From: Polytrichum commune
Taxonomy: Eukaryota; Streptophyta; Polytrichopsida; Polytrichales; Polytrichaceae
Assembly (NCBI GenBank): GCA_950295325.1
Contig: OX485804.1
Location: 21,824,001 to 21,888,000 of the forward strand
Direction: 5' to 3'
DNA length: 64,000 nt
Of the stretch, positions 48,396 to 58,172 are shown piece by piece (the stretch's first letter is position 1; every line of letters begins with the position of its first letter). The notes beneath the pieces are model-generated. The model was not told where the DNA came from, searched no databases, and was given only the letters and a program-made list of their open reading frames with translations. A program made the position numbers and the translations under genes.

Positions 48396-49969
48396 CTACT
48401 GTCGGTTCACATGACATTGTGAGGTCTGTGGTAATCCGACTCCAAAGGGTCCGTGGTATTCGGTATAAGCGGGATCTCCAGCTCGAAAGGCTCTCTGATC
48501 TTCTTCACCGCTACTTTTACCATTTGGTGACCTAAACAACGACTGATGACCTGCATTATTGTTATTATTGTTACTCAAAAAAGCAGACGCAGGGCTTAAC
48601 TTGAAAGGTTTAGGGGAGGGTTTAGGAGACTGGAAAGGTGCAGCTTTCCACAGATTGAAATCAAAACCACCTGCAGTTGATTTCTTCTCTGCGGAGAATG
48701 TCGGTGTTGTGCTTATGTGAGGAGTAAACTGAAATGGAGTTGCAGTACTTGGCCAGGTGGATGCTGAGAACGGTGGATAGCTGGATTTTATAGCTCCATC
48801 TAGAGGAACTGGTGAGTCGGGCTGGACGACACGGGTGTTGAAGGTATTGGATGTGGAGGTAGGAGAAGGTGCGGAAGGAGAAGGGTAAATTGGGGCAAGA
48901 ACTGGAGGTTGTGTTGTAGATGGATGCGAGGGGAATGGAGGAATTACAGTGGGGGAGGTACTGTTGGTGGTTGCTGCAGGTGTGGAGGAAGGGCGTGAAC
49001 GGATTTGAGAAGTTACTGCGGATCCTAAACTAATATCCTCTTGAGAAGAGATTGCTAGAGCCTCCAAAGCTTCTGCTAGTGCAGTTGGGTTACTTCCCTT
49101 CAAGGTTTGGTAGTCCTCACGGTTCACGAAACTTTTGAAATCTTTCTTAATTTGTTGCATGGCCGCTAGCTTTATGGCGTCGGAGTTGCAGCTCGCGGCG
49201 AGCTGCAAGAAAGAGATGGCGGTGTCTTGCGTGATGCTCTTTTTGATGTACTCCTCGCATACGGACTTTAGGGCATCGACCTCGCACTTATGGGCTGTGG
49301 CCATCAAATGCCCGGAGTACTTCTCCAGATCCTCCTCGCTCACTTCCGCGGTGTACAAAAAGTGCAGGAATGATTTGAGAATCTTCACTTGCATGTCTGT
49401 TTGCAAGTTTTTCGTCCCCCCCTCTGCTAACATAGCCTTGAACACCGGGGACTTGGACACCTACATTGTTGCATTTACCAACATGTTAGAATTTGTCACC
49501 AACCAATTTGTTACATAATTCCTTATAACATTCTCAAAGTGATAAAAAAGCTTCGAAACTTATAAGCACTGAGATGAGGGTAACTTACCAGAACTGTGCG
49601 GTGCGCATGGAGGATCTGTCCATCTTTCGTGGTTATTGTAACCGCTTCACCCTCCGGTCTGTCGGACAAAAGACTCTCATCCCACAACCTTAGAAATTGG
49701 AGTTGGCGCTTCAATGATCGCACCTCCTCAGCTAGTCCCTTGTCTTGCTCCAGAACGTCCCCCCATGATCCTTCCCTCTTGACCTTCCCAAGAAGGGTGG
49801 TGAGATTTTTGTTGCAATTCTGACACATGTGGACCATACAAGTCGAGTAGACTGGCACGCATGAGTTCGAAACGATATTGCTCGCCGAGAGTTGGACTAA
49901 TTTCTCTTTCCCCGTGTTCAGAACTCTTTTACAATATTCACATTCAGCGGAGAAAGGAGTGAACGTCAT
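48396..49969 (-). CDS. BTB/POZ domain protein, 481 aa
   Basis: Two exons on the minus strand: 49969-49589 and 49460-48396, joined in phase 0 inside the BTB motif HRTVL-VSKSPVFKAML. BTB domains dimerise and often link substrates to CUL3 ubiquitin ligases. Residues 1-60 carry paired CxxC motifs (Cys10/13 and Cys49/52), possibly a zinc-binding unit. A short coiled coil at about 75-97 (LAEEVRSLKRQLQFL) follows. The BTB fold spans about 105-225 with LHFLYTAEV and MATAHKCEVDALKSVCEEY, then a helical BACK-like part to about 270. The tail from about 275 is Pro/Ser/Thr-rich and includes a run of Asn. Plant BTB proteins with a related N-terminal Cys region and BTB exist, but I cannot name the subfamily. 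A likely 80-nt 5' UTR intron is at 50095-50016, with another acceptor near 50268. Confidence 0.9.
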
Positions 49970-52337
49970 GGTTAAGTGCTGCAGTCGTACGCAACTCTGA
50001 TGTTAATCCAAGTACCTGCAGAAATGCAATCAGAACAAGAATTAGGGAACATTAGTACTCGAATTATGTAAAAAATTGCTGAAAACATCACATACCTGCG
50101 TGCCAAGGAATAGAGTACTGTAAACTGATGGAGGCTGTGGAGATTATGATCCAAATGTCCTCCAGAAATCTACATGTCCTAGAACGAAATACTCGACAAA
50201 AACAGGGAACGATTTGCAAAGACTCATTGCGCGCGCACACAATTCTCGAAGAAAAACGCCCCAACCTGAAAGCCAAGAAACTCACTCCATCAACTTAAAC
50301 GTAGACCCCTACACATCAAAATTTAAGAATTACTGGCATATCGTCCTATTGGTGCATGGAATAACTCGTTTGCTCCACACCTCTCCTCTATAGCCCCCTC
50401 CACGACTTATCTTAAATTAGAATTAACTTAGATTCTCATAGCTCAATCGTGTAGTTTCTTACGTAGATTTCTTCCCGATTTCTTAGTCCCGTACACATGA
50501 AACCCACAGAAAACCTCACATGCTGTATATAGATTGGATTATTAAAACCATCATCTCTACTTTTGTTTTTGATTCAACTAGAACCAAAACTCCGCACGGT
50601 GCGCGACCACGCACACACACCAACCCACGGAAAAATTTCACATAAGCCAGAGAGCCACGCAACAACAACTCACAAAAATATGAACCAAAATCCCACCACC
50701 ACTCAACATCCGAAACTCAAAGATCACGCCCGCCCACCAGCCAACATTCGGCCCACCCCAAAACCAGAATCCCACAGTTCACAATTGACAAGAGAAGTTT
50801 CTAGTACCTCAATCAGTCGCTTGAACACCAACACGCACCCAGACAAAACCCAACAACAAGAAAACGAATTTCCTCACTAAGTAGAATTGGTGACTTGGTG
50901 TCGAGAATAGGTGGACTGGGTGACGAGGAGGTTTAATGATTTGGAGGTATGTGTCAGGATGGTACTTATAGGCAATGGAGTCGGTGGCGTAGCTGCCACG
51001 CAGAGGCGTCACCCGTGGCTTGGGAAGTGGATGACAATCATCCAGACCTAGTCCCCTTCGCGAGGCTCGACGAACGTGGAGAAATGACTGAACGAATGAA
51101 CTATTACGTTCGTCTACCGACTTCGGAGCTCGTCCGGTGCTTTCCCGCCCTCTTATTGCTGGCGAGCCTCGGCTATGGCGGAATTTCGCGCGATTTTCCT
51201 GAATTCGAATTCGCGCCAACGTGGACTCGCTCTCTCTTATGAAGCGTCGCTCATAAGACATGGCCATCTTACCTTTCAGAATGTGCCCCGGTTTTGAAGC
51301 CATCTCTTGCTCACTTTGTTGTCGGAAACACTTTTCGGTGACAGTCTGCTTCGCCTTGTTTATTATCCGAGGAGCAATTCGAAACCCTAATGGTTGTAGT
51401 CCACATCGCAATTGCGGTGTGGTGGGTTCTATCCGGTGCCATTGTTTTGTGAGTAGGTTTGTTTCGGTATGGAGTGTTTGTGTACTCCGATCATTGCCAG
51501 ACATCGAAGATGAAGATGCTTGGTTTGGCTGAAATGAGTAGGTTTCGGAGGTGTATAGTTTTGCTGGAATGAATCGTATTTAGTTTCCATTTTTGCTATC
51601 ACCTCGTGAAAGCCGAGCTAGGCCGACGTGGTGATTAAATTCTCCTTTCCTTTGGTCGTGTCTGCTCGGAAATCTCTTTACTTCTTCTTTGTTGAATGTT
51701 CTTGTGAAATTTGGACTCAGGGTAGGTTACGAATATGTTACAATTGCGAACAGAATGACAATCCAATGCTGTTCTTGTTATTGACCTATGGCTGGAAATC
51801 TCTTAATGTGCTAAGAGCGTCTCGATCAAGACGCGAGTCCTGTTCTATACATGACTCAGATTATAATCAATTTCGTCATCTGAGGGCTCTATCCGCTGCC
51901 ATCGTTTTGTGGATAGGTTGGTTTCCGTACGGAGCCAGTAGGTATGGCGCGTTTGTGTACTTCAGTCATTGTCAGTCATTTTTTTAATATGGTTGGTTTA
52001 GCTGGAGTGAAGTGTGTTTATTTGCCATTTTACTACGAATGCTGAGGAACACCAAATTTTTCATTTAGGTGAATGTGGCGATGAAATTTGCCTTTCCTAT
52101 GGTCGTTTTTGCTAAGAAATTTCTCTAGTTCTTTTTTGCCAAATGCTCTCGTGATGTGTTGACATCAGTGCAGGTTACAAATTTGTTGCAATTGTATAGG
52201 AATGACAATTTGTTCTCGTTGACCCATTACTGGACTTCTCTAATTTCGCTATGATCGTCTCAAAGTGCGAGTCCCGTGCCACAGATGACTGAGATTATGA
52301 TCAATTTCGTCATCTGAGGGGTCCGGCGTCCTCCGCC
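49970..52337. promoter_or_regulatory. Divergent spacer between the BTB and EXO5 genes
   Basis: The minus-strand BTB gene and the plus-strand EXO5 gene start at opposite sides of this spacer. The left part holds probable 5' UTR exons of the BTB transcript. A minus-strand frame of 231 codons (50809-51504, ATG start) lies in the middle; it resembles no known protein and I do not call it a gene. The right part is a tandem duplication (51431-52334). Confidence 0.5.
51431..52334 (+). repeat. EXO5: Imperfect tandem duplication, about 450 bp per unit, upstream of EXO5
   Basis: Unit 1 runs from about 51431 to 51890 and unit 2 from about 51891 to 52334. Shared blocks include 'atccg.tgccat.gttttgtg', 'tttgtgtact.c.atcattg', 'ctcctttcctttggtcgt/tgcctttcctatggtcgt' and 'atcaatttcgtcatctgagg', in the same order and spacing. 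The start of a third unit ('ctccgccatg') coincides with the EXO5 start codon. Confidence 0.8.
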
Positions 52338-55300
52338 ATGACATTGATGGAGACCATAGTTGAGAGGCAAACGTCAGTAACCAAAAGCCAAATTCCTTTT
52401 GAGGTTGTAGACGATGATGAATATGAAGCTATTGAGGCGGCATTGCAGCGCGCTTCCTCTGTTCCACGTATTTTGCCACACGCGAATTCATATCCTCCGT
52501 CACTCCGCCATCAAGTGAGCCAGCCTCAACAACCGAAGCGATCCATAGCTGAGTCCTGTAACTCGTGGCTGGCTCAATGTTCAAATCATCGGCAAGCTCG
52601 CAGTTCTGATGATAAACAGATTGGATCCGTGCTCCTCCTTAAATCCGGTCAATCTGCATCTTGTGCAACTATTTCATGTGCAAGCATGTCGAAAAGCTCC
52701 GATTCTCTTGTTTTTAAGTACACTGCGGTTCAAGGCGAGACCACCCAGAGCTGCGGCTGTGACAAGGAAAATAAGTCGCATGATGGTCTTTCATTAAAAA
52801 AGTGTTCATGTGTACCATACTCGCATAATGCCTGCAAGAATATCAGGAGCACAGAGGATGGGGCAACGCCAAGGGCAGATGATGTGCAAGTAATTCAGGG
52901 AGCTACAGTACCAGCAGTCATGGACATCGAAGATGTGCCGGGTAATAAGAAAGATGGTGCGAAGAGGCAGACGGGAGATGGAGATGGCAGTGCACCGCCT
53001 CCTGAGCCGAAGCCAAGGTGCTTGTCCGTTACCGATTTCACAGCATTGGTAAGCAATTTCCTTCGGAAAGATGCAGGGTGAGATGCAGTTTAAGTAGTAC
53101 CTCAACTCTGACGCTGGACTAATATGCGGTTCCAGTGTCTAGGTGGTTCTAAATAACAGTCCAATTGCTTATTACTGTCCTGAAGCTCAAGGGTGGCTGA
53201 AATGGTGTGATTCAGACCCACTCTTTCTTTCGATGTTGCCAATGTTGCTTCATCTTCGAGTGGGTTTATGTGATCTTTCTTTCTCCTGAAGCTCAAGAGG
53301 ATTATGGAAAGTAAACAAGTCCTGTATTTTGTACATAGGAATGGTGTGAGAAGCAAGTGGAATTCACCAAGACATTGGGAAAGCCAAAGCAAACAGAGGC
53401 AATGAAAGCTGGCAGTGCTCGGCATGCTGAGCTCGAAGTAGAGGTGGGTCTCCTCGATGCAAGGACATCATGGCCTCCTATTATCTTGATAACACACCTA
53501 TTTGAAGAGAGTCTGTAGTGATATGTCATGCCAATTTATTTTCTCTGCTTTTGTTAAAGACATCAAACACAGTGGTTGCTTGTCATTCCCTTCCATGATG
53601 CACTTCAGGGTGTACAGAAAATAGAATTTCCTTAGGGTTCTACAAATTAGTCTATTGAGTTGTATGTTGCAACTTTGGGTGGAAGAGTGTTCATTTGTGG
53701 AGGTTTTTGCTGCTTTTGATGGCCTCCCTCATGGATGATGGATTCTCATTCTTGTCATATCCATTATAGGTCCTCAAAAAGGTTGAGGTGGAGATAACGT
53801 CTAAAGAAGATTCATGGGCAATGCGGCTGATAAATTTTATAACTGGAGCACGACAAATGCTAAGTGAAGGGATGACAAGGGAGTTGCCTGTGTAAGCATT
53901 CCTGACAGATTTGTTCCATGTTAGTTGCTGTCTGGGTGGTTTTCTATCAAGGACTTTCTGGATTTCAAATGATATCCTAATTCTAGCTGTCTTTGATCTC
54001 TATGCCTTGCCCTCCTTTCCAGTTTGAGTGGTAGCATTGACGATGTGATAGAGACTTATGTGGTGGAGTGCATTGTGAAAAATCTGCTGTCCTCCCATTT
54101 TAAGGTTGAGGGGTAATGGCTGTGACTAGGTTTTCCATGTTTAGCTCTGTAGTTCTCTGTGGTGCAGGGTGGGGTTGATTGAAGGAGCATGGGTGATTGG
54201 CATCATTGATGAACTCAAAATGTGTCAACTGGAAGGAGTGCATCGACCTCAGCTTATAGATACTAAAACCCGCAATAGGCCCACGCCCCCTTCAGCACCC
54301 CAGAAGCAAAATGGAAGGTACTACCTCTAATATGAAGGCAGATGATTTCTGGACTGGCTTTTGTGAATGGCAATGATTAGGTCAGTTTTTGTAATACTTG
54401 CATGTTTGCTAATGCATCTGATATGGACTTCTCAGGATGCAACTTATGGTTTATAAGTGTCTCTGGGATAATCTGGTAACAATGGGGGTTCCGTTTGATT
54501 ACTTCTTTGAGCACTTTAGGCTGCGTCCTGAGCATCTTCTCTCAAGTGATATCAGGGTCCATGCAGCAGAAGTTTTCCCTGATGCTGAGGTGAGTGGCAT
54601 ATCATTCATACTATGTTGACACTGGATTTTGAGGTTTCAGGAATAGTTTTTCTTTACCATCACTGTTTGCATTTATGAGGTTATGTGGTGTTTTAAATAA
54701 TGTCTTTCTGCAGGTGGAGAATCTGCGTGATGTATCTCGGATGTATTCTCAAGAGTGTATCTTGTTTCCGGAATCTCATGAATTGCTGCTCCTAAGGTAT
54801 CAGACATGCAGACCCTTACATGATGAACTGTTAAGAAAGTGCTAATGAAATTGTGAGGGGAAAAAGTGTGAGACAGTAGAGGCTGAGTTGGATCTGTTAT
54901 CTGACCAATGGTGAGGCAGTTTAAACTCCTATCTCTATCCTTCCTATGTATTTTCCATGTGAGGAAGCTGGAACATTGCTAGTTTTGAGTTGATTCTGGT
55001 GTTGGTGATTGGCAGATATGAGTGGCAAGCAGATCGATCATTGTTGGGTCAAGATGAGTTTTACATTGAACGAGAATGGTTGGATTTGAGGATAGGTTGG
55101 CACCTTGAGTTTTGGCACGGCTTAAGGGAACCAGCTTATGTTCCAGAGGATGAAACCTGGAAATGTCGATATTGTGCATTTGCTGAGCTATGCCCAGCTG
55201 TTCAAGCTCTAAGTCTAGGAACTGAACCAAAGAAAGTAGACCAAAACTCATCAGTACAGAAAAATCAAGGGTCGAAGGAGGTAGAGCAGAGCCCTCAGAT

Positions 55301-55694
55301 ACAGACATGTTTGGAGTCAAAGCAGGTAGAAGAGAGTCCTGTAATCCAGAGGAATCTGGAACCAAGACAGGTAGCCCCTCTAGTGCAATCATTTCCAGAA
55401 ATAAAGCAGGTAGATCAAGTTCCTCCAATACAAATATCTGAGGAGCCAAGGCAGGTTGATTGGACCCCTCCATTACAGATGCCTCAGAAGCCAAAGCAAG
55501 TAGATTGGAGCACTTCCAAACGAAGTGCTGAGAAGCCACAGCAGGTATTTTCGAGCTCTCGGGAGATCATTGATTTAACGATGGAGCCTGAGGAGCCAGA
55601 ACAAGTACACCGCAGGCCTTCGAAGCAAAACCCTTTGAAACCCATTGTTTCTAGTGGAATATTGAAATATTTCAAAAAGGAAACACTAAAGTAA
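52338..55694 (+). CDS. EXO5: Exonuclease V (EXO5/DEM1 family), 667 aa
   Basis: Seven exons by eye: 52338-53048, 53339-53443, 53770-53891, 54168-54317, 54436-54589, 54714-54796 and 55016-55694, all in phase, giving 667 residues. EXO5 is a RecB/Cas4-like single-strand DNA exonuclease with an iron-sulfur cluster, involved in genome maintenance in other eukaryotes. Motifs seen: LSVTDF then WCEKQ with Cys240; GIIDEL with Asp327; LIDTKTR with Asp344 and Lys346; QLMVY with Gln365 and Tyr369; and WKCRYCAFAELC with Cys492, Cys495 and Cys501, which with Cys240 would hold the 4Fe-4S cluster. The core (238-505) is therefore complete. Unusual parts are a ~235-residue low-complexity N-terminal extension and a ~160-residue C-terminal tail with 15-residue repeats, an IIDLT followed by acidic residues (SUMO-interaction-like), and a final GILKYF. 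Arabidopsis EXO5 is much shorter. The start is the first ATG in frame; a second ATG is three codons on. Confidence 0.93.
55230..55643 (+). repeat. EXO5: 45-bp coding tandem repeats in the EXO5 tail
   Basis: Nine diverged units begin with [KRQE]-[KEQ]-V at residues 514, 529, 544, 559, 572, 587, 602, 617 and 637, mostly 15 residues apart, with a pattern like 'KQVDW.PP.Q...EP'. The unit size is a multiple of three and the frame is open throughout. Confidence 0.85.
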
Positions 55695-56607
55695 TTGGCA
55701 AGCTTACAGTGATTTATGTAATTTAGTAGATTTGAAGCAGCAGAAACCTGTTGACCTGCATCCCATTAGGAGGATTGGACTAGTTAATCCGACAATCATT
55801 ACATTGATAAGAGTTAGTTGAACTCACTCTGGATAACCAGGGACCGCCAGCTATGAATGGCCTAATGGCTGTGACCAAGATGTTGGAATTTGGAAGGGCA
55901 CTGATGAGTAGCAGCGTATGGAGTTAGTCAGCAAGAAGATAGCTTTGTGCTTATTCATGTGAGCTCATTTATTGAGATGGCCGCCCTTATCATATCAAGT
56001 TCATGACCTGGTAAACTGCCATTTTTCAGTCCTTTATGAACGTAGCTATACACTTATCCCATTGTCTTTCCCAAATTCTTCTGTTTGCGCAAATTTCAAA
56101 AAATGTGCATGTGTTTTTGTGTTGTTAACTTATCTTCTCTGTTCTTGTATGAGACAATGGGAGACTGCATTCAAATTATTTTATGTCAAGCCCTTCCAGC
56201 CTCCAGGCAGTACTGAGTAGCATCATGTGGAGTTTTGTCCTGTTACTGCAACATGCACATTGTCTGCTACAGTCTTGCAGGCATTTGTCAATATTATTTA
56301 GTGGTTGCATGTGCAAATCCTTGGAAGCTTTTAGGTGACTGGGCGCACTTTGTTGTCGATGGGATAATGAATGTGGTCAAGTTCTCTGACATTTCTCTCT
56401 GCACAGACAGTGCAGCATCCATCATCCAGAAGACTGTCACTAACTACTGTAGGTACCGCTGGACACTTTGTTTTGTCCTACTTTCTACCCAGTCTTGCGC
56501 GAGATTGAATCCTCCTTGAGATGTCTGGTCCAAGGAATAAACTATATATATAAACCCTTCCCAGCATCTCGCGCACGTCTATCACAGGTCGGCCACCTTG
56601 GCCCAAT
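55695..56607. other. EXO5 3' flank
   Basis: Probably contains the 3' untranslated region of EXO5. Short frames here resemble nothing known. A 'tatatatata' stretch at about 56543-56553 lies some 55-65 bp upstream of the tRNA. Confidence 0.5.
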
Positions 56608-56680
56608 GGGGGTGTAGCTCAAATGGAAGAGCGCTCGCTTTGCATGCGAGAGGTACCGGGATCGATACCCGGCGTCTCCA
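56608..56680 (+). tRNA. tRNA-Ala(TGC): tRNA-Ala (anticodon TGC)
   Basis: A 73-nt intronless tRNA folds as a full cloverleaf: D stem GCTC/GAGC, anticodon stem CTCGC/GCGAG with loop TTTGCAT, T stem CCGGG/CCCGG and discriminator A. The anticodon TGC is at 56641-56643. The A box (TAGCTCAAATGG) and B box (GATCGATAC) fit RNA polymerase III promoters. The acceptor stem has the G3-U70 wobble pair that defines tRNA-Ala, plus two further wobble pairs (G5-U68 and U6-G67) where I would expect A-U and U-A pairs in plant tRNA-Ala. Confidence 0.95.
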
Positions 56681-56691
56681 ATCACCATCGC

Positions 56692-56697
56692 TTTTTT
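56692..56697 (+). terminator. RNA polymerase III terminator of the tRNA
   Basis: A run of six T begins 12 nt after the tRNA 3' end. Confidence 0.85.
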
Positions 56698-58172
56698 CGT
56701 TCTTGGAGCCGAAGTTTGTATCAAGATGTAGAGGCAAGAATGTCCACTTATCTTTCTGCATAGCAGGTGGCTGTTTAAAAGAAATTAAAAGAATTTAATG
56801 AGAATCGAACATTTGTCTAGAGTGTGAACAAATTTTTATTTATTAAATTTGATTTTAAAAAATAAATCAATTCATGATGATGAGTTATGTTTTGAACAAC
56901 CCTTTTTTGGAGAGATTTAAGGATTGAATATCAACCGCCTGGTTATTGGTTTTCCCATTCCCAACTGGTCAAACTCAATTGGTTCCTTGTCACACTCAAC
57001 TGGTTCATTTGAAACTAGCAGCCGGTTCTCCCCATCCATTGTGCCAAGGGGGTTGGAGAAATGGTGTGGCAACCACAATGTGGTCTCGAAAAACAATAAG
57101 GGTTAAAACGGAGGACTAAGTTTCGGGTTTAGCCCAGGATTGTGCATTTCCTCAATGCCATGTTTTTTGGTTTCCACAAAAGTGGCCATCATTTCAGGTG
57201 GTAAACTGCTCGGAGATGAGAGAAAATGAAACAATTGCAAATTGCAATGCATGAGGCAGCAGCATAGTACTTCTTCAGTTTTAGCCGGGCATTTCCTTGG
57301 CTTTCTAAAGTAGTGATCATCAGTGAGTACATCTCAAGTGCAGATTGTACTCGTACTGAAAGTAAGGTCTTCTGCTTACAATTGTGCAATTGATCAAACT
57401 TTTAAGAGTGAATTTAACTGGAGTCCACCATACTCAACAAAAGCAGTTGTTGAGGACAGGGCAAGAGACAAGGTACCTACCATTCCTTATCTCCTGAAAT
57501 CATTTGTGTGGTGACAATGTCAATCTTGAGAGTCACACAACTTGGAAAGGGATCGTCAATCTATTCCAAATATATCAACTTTCAACAAAGTACAAAAACA
57601 CTGCATGTTCACCGTGGAGAAGTATAGTTCTACGTCCTGGCGCTTCTAAAGCGTTTACGCATTGAATTCCTATTGCTTCATTTTGATGCTGTATACCTTT
57701 CCAGCAAGTTTGGGTGTCTAGAATCGAGAGAGAAGGTTCGATTCTCACATTTTGATGAATTCGGTCGAATTCTATCTAGACCACATTGGGTGCCAACTTG
57801 GAACCTGTAATTAAAACATCAACTCACTTCAAGATCATACGCGGCAAGAGACTATTGGGGACAACAAAGGCGAGTAGCAAATACAACAGCCCTAATATCC
57901 TTGAAGCTGTGAATAATGATCTTGACCGACAAATAGAGAGTGGAGTGCTCAATCTGTTTCCAATTTCAATCTTCACCCAGTACACTTAAATGTTCACCGC
58001 TCAGCATTCTACTTTACAGAAGGGATTCTCTTGGAGAAAGCCCAGGAGTTCTCGACCAACTCTGAATCTACCTCAGCATACTCCTAACGCAGATTTGACC
58101 ACCGCTGTGCTACCTCGACAGAAATTCGTGCTCTAATAGAAAAAGGTCGGGCGGCAGAAGATGACTCATTCA
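56698..58172. other. Gene-free stretch with a family A repeat
   Basis: A degraded family A copy lies at 56937-57045 in reverse orientation ('ctcaactggttcatttgaaa', 'ctagcagccggttctcc'). The part next to 58172 is probably the 3' untranslated end of the fucosyltransferase gene. Confidence 0.5.

Noticed and set aside
50809..51504. 231-codon minus-strand frame with an ATG in the BTB/EXO5 spacer
   Set aside because: No recognisable domain; it overlaps the tandem duplication and probable BTB leader. Kept only as a note because it is long.
53999..54120. Possible extra EXO5 exon between exons 3 and 4
   Set aside because: It has an acceptor-like start, but direct joining of exon 3 to exon 4 gives the conserved RELPV...EG.W..G.IDE order, so it is treated as intron.
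54979..55539. 186-codon minus-strand frame
   Set aside because: Antisense to the last EXO5 exon, kept open by the in-frame 45-bp repeats.
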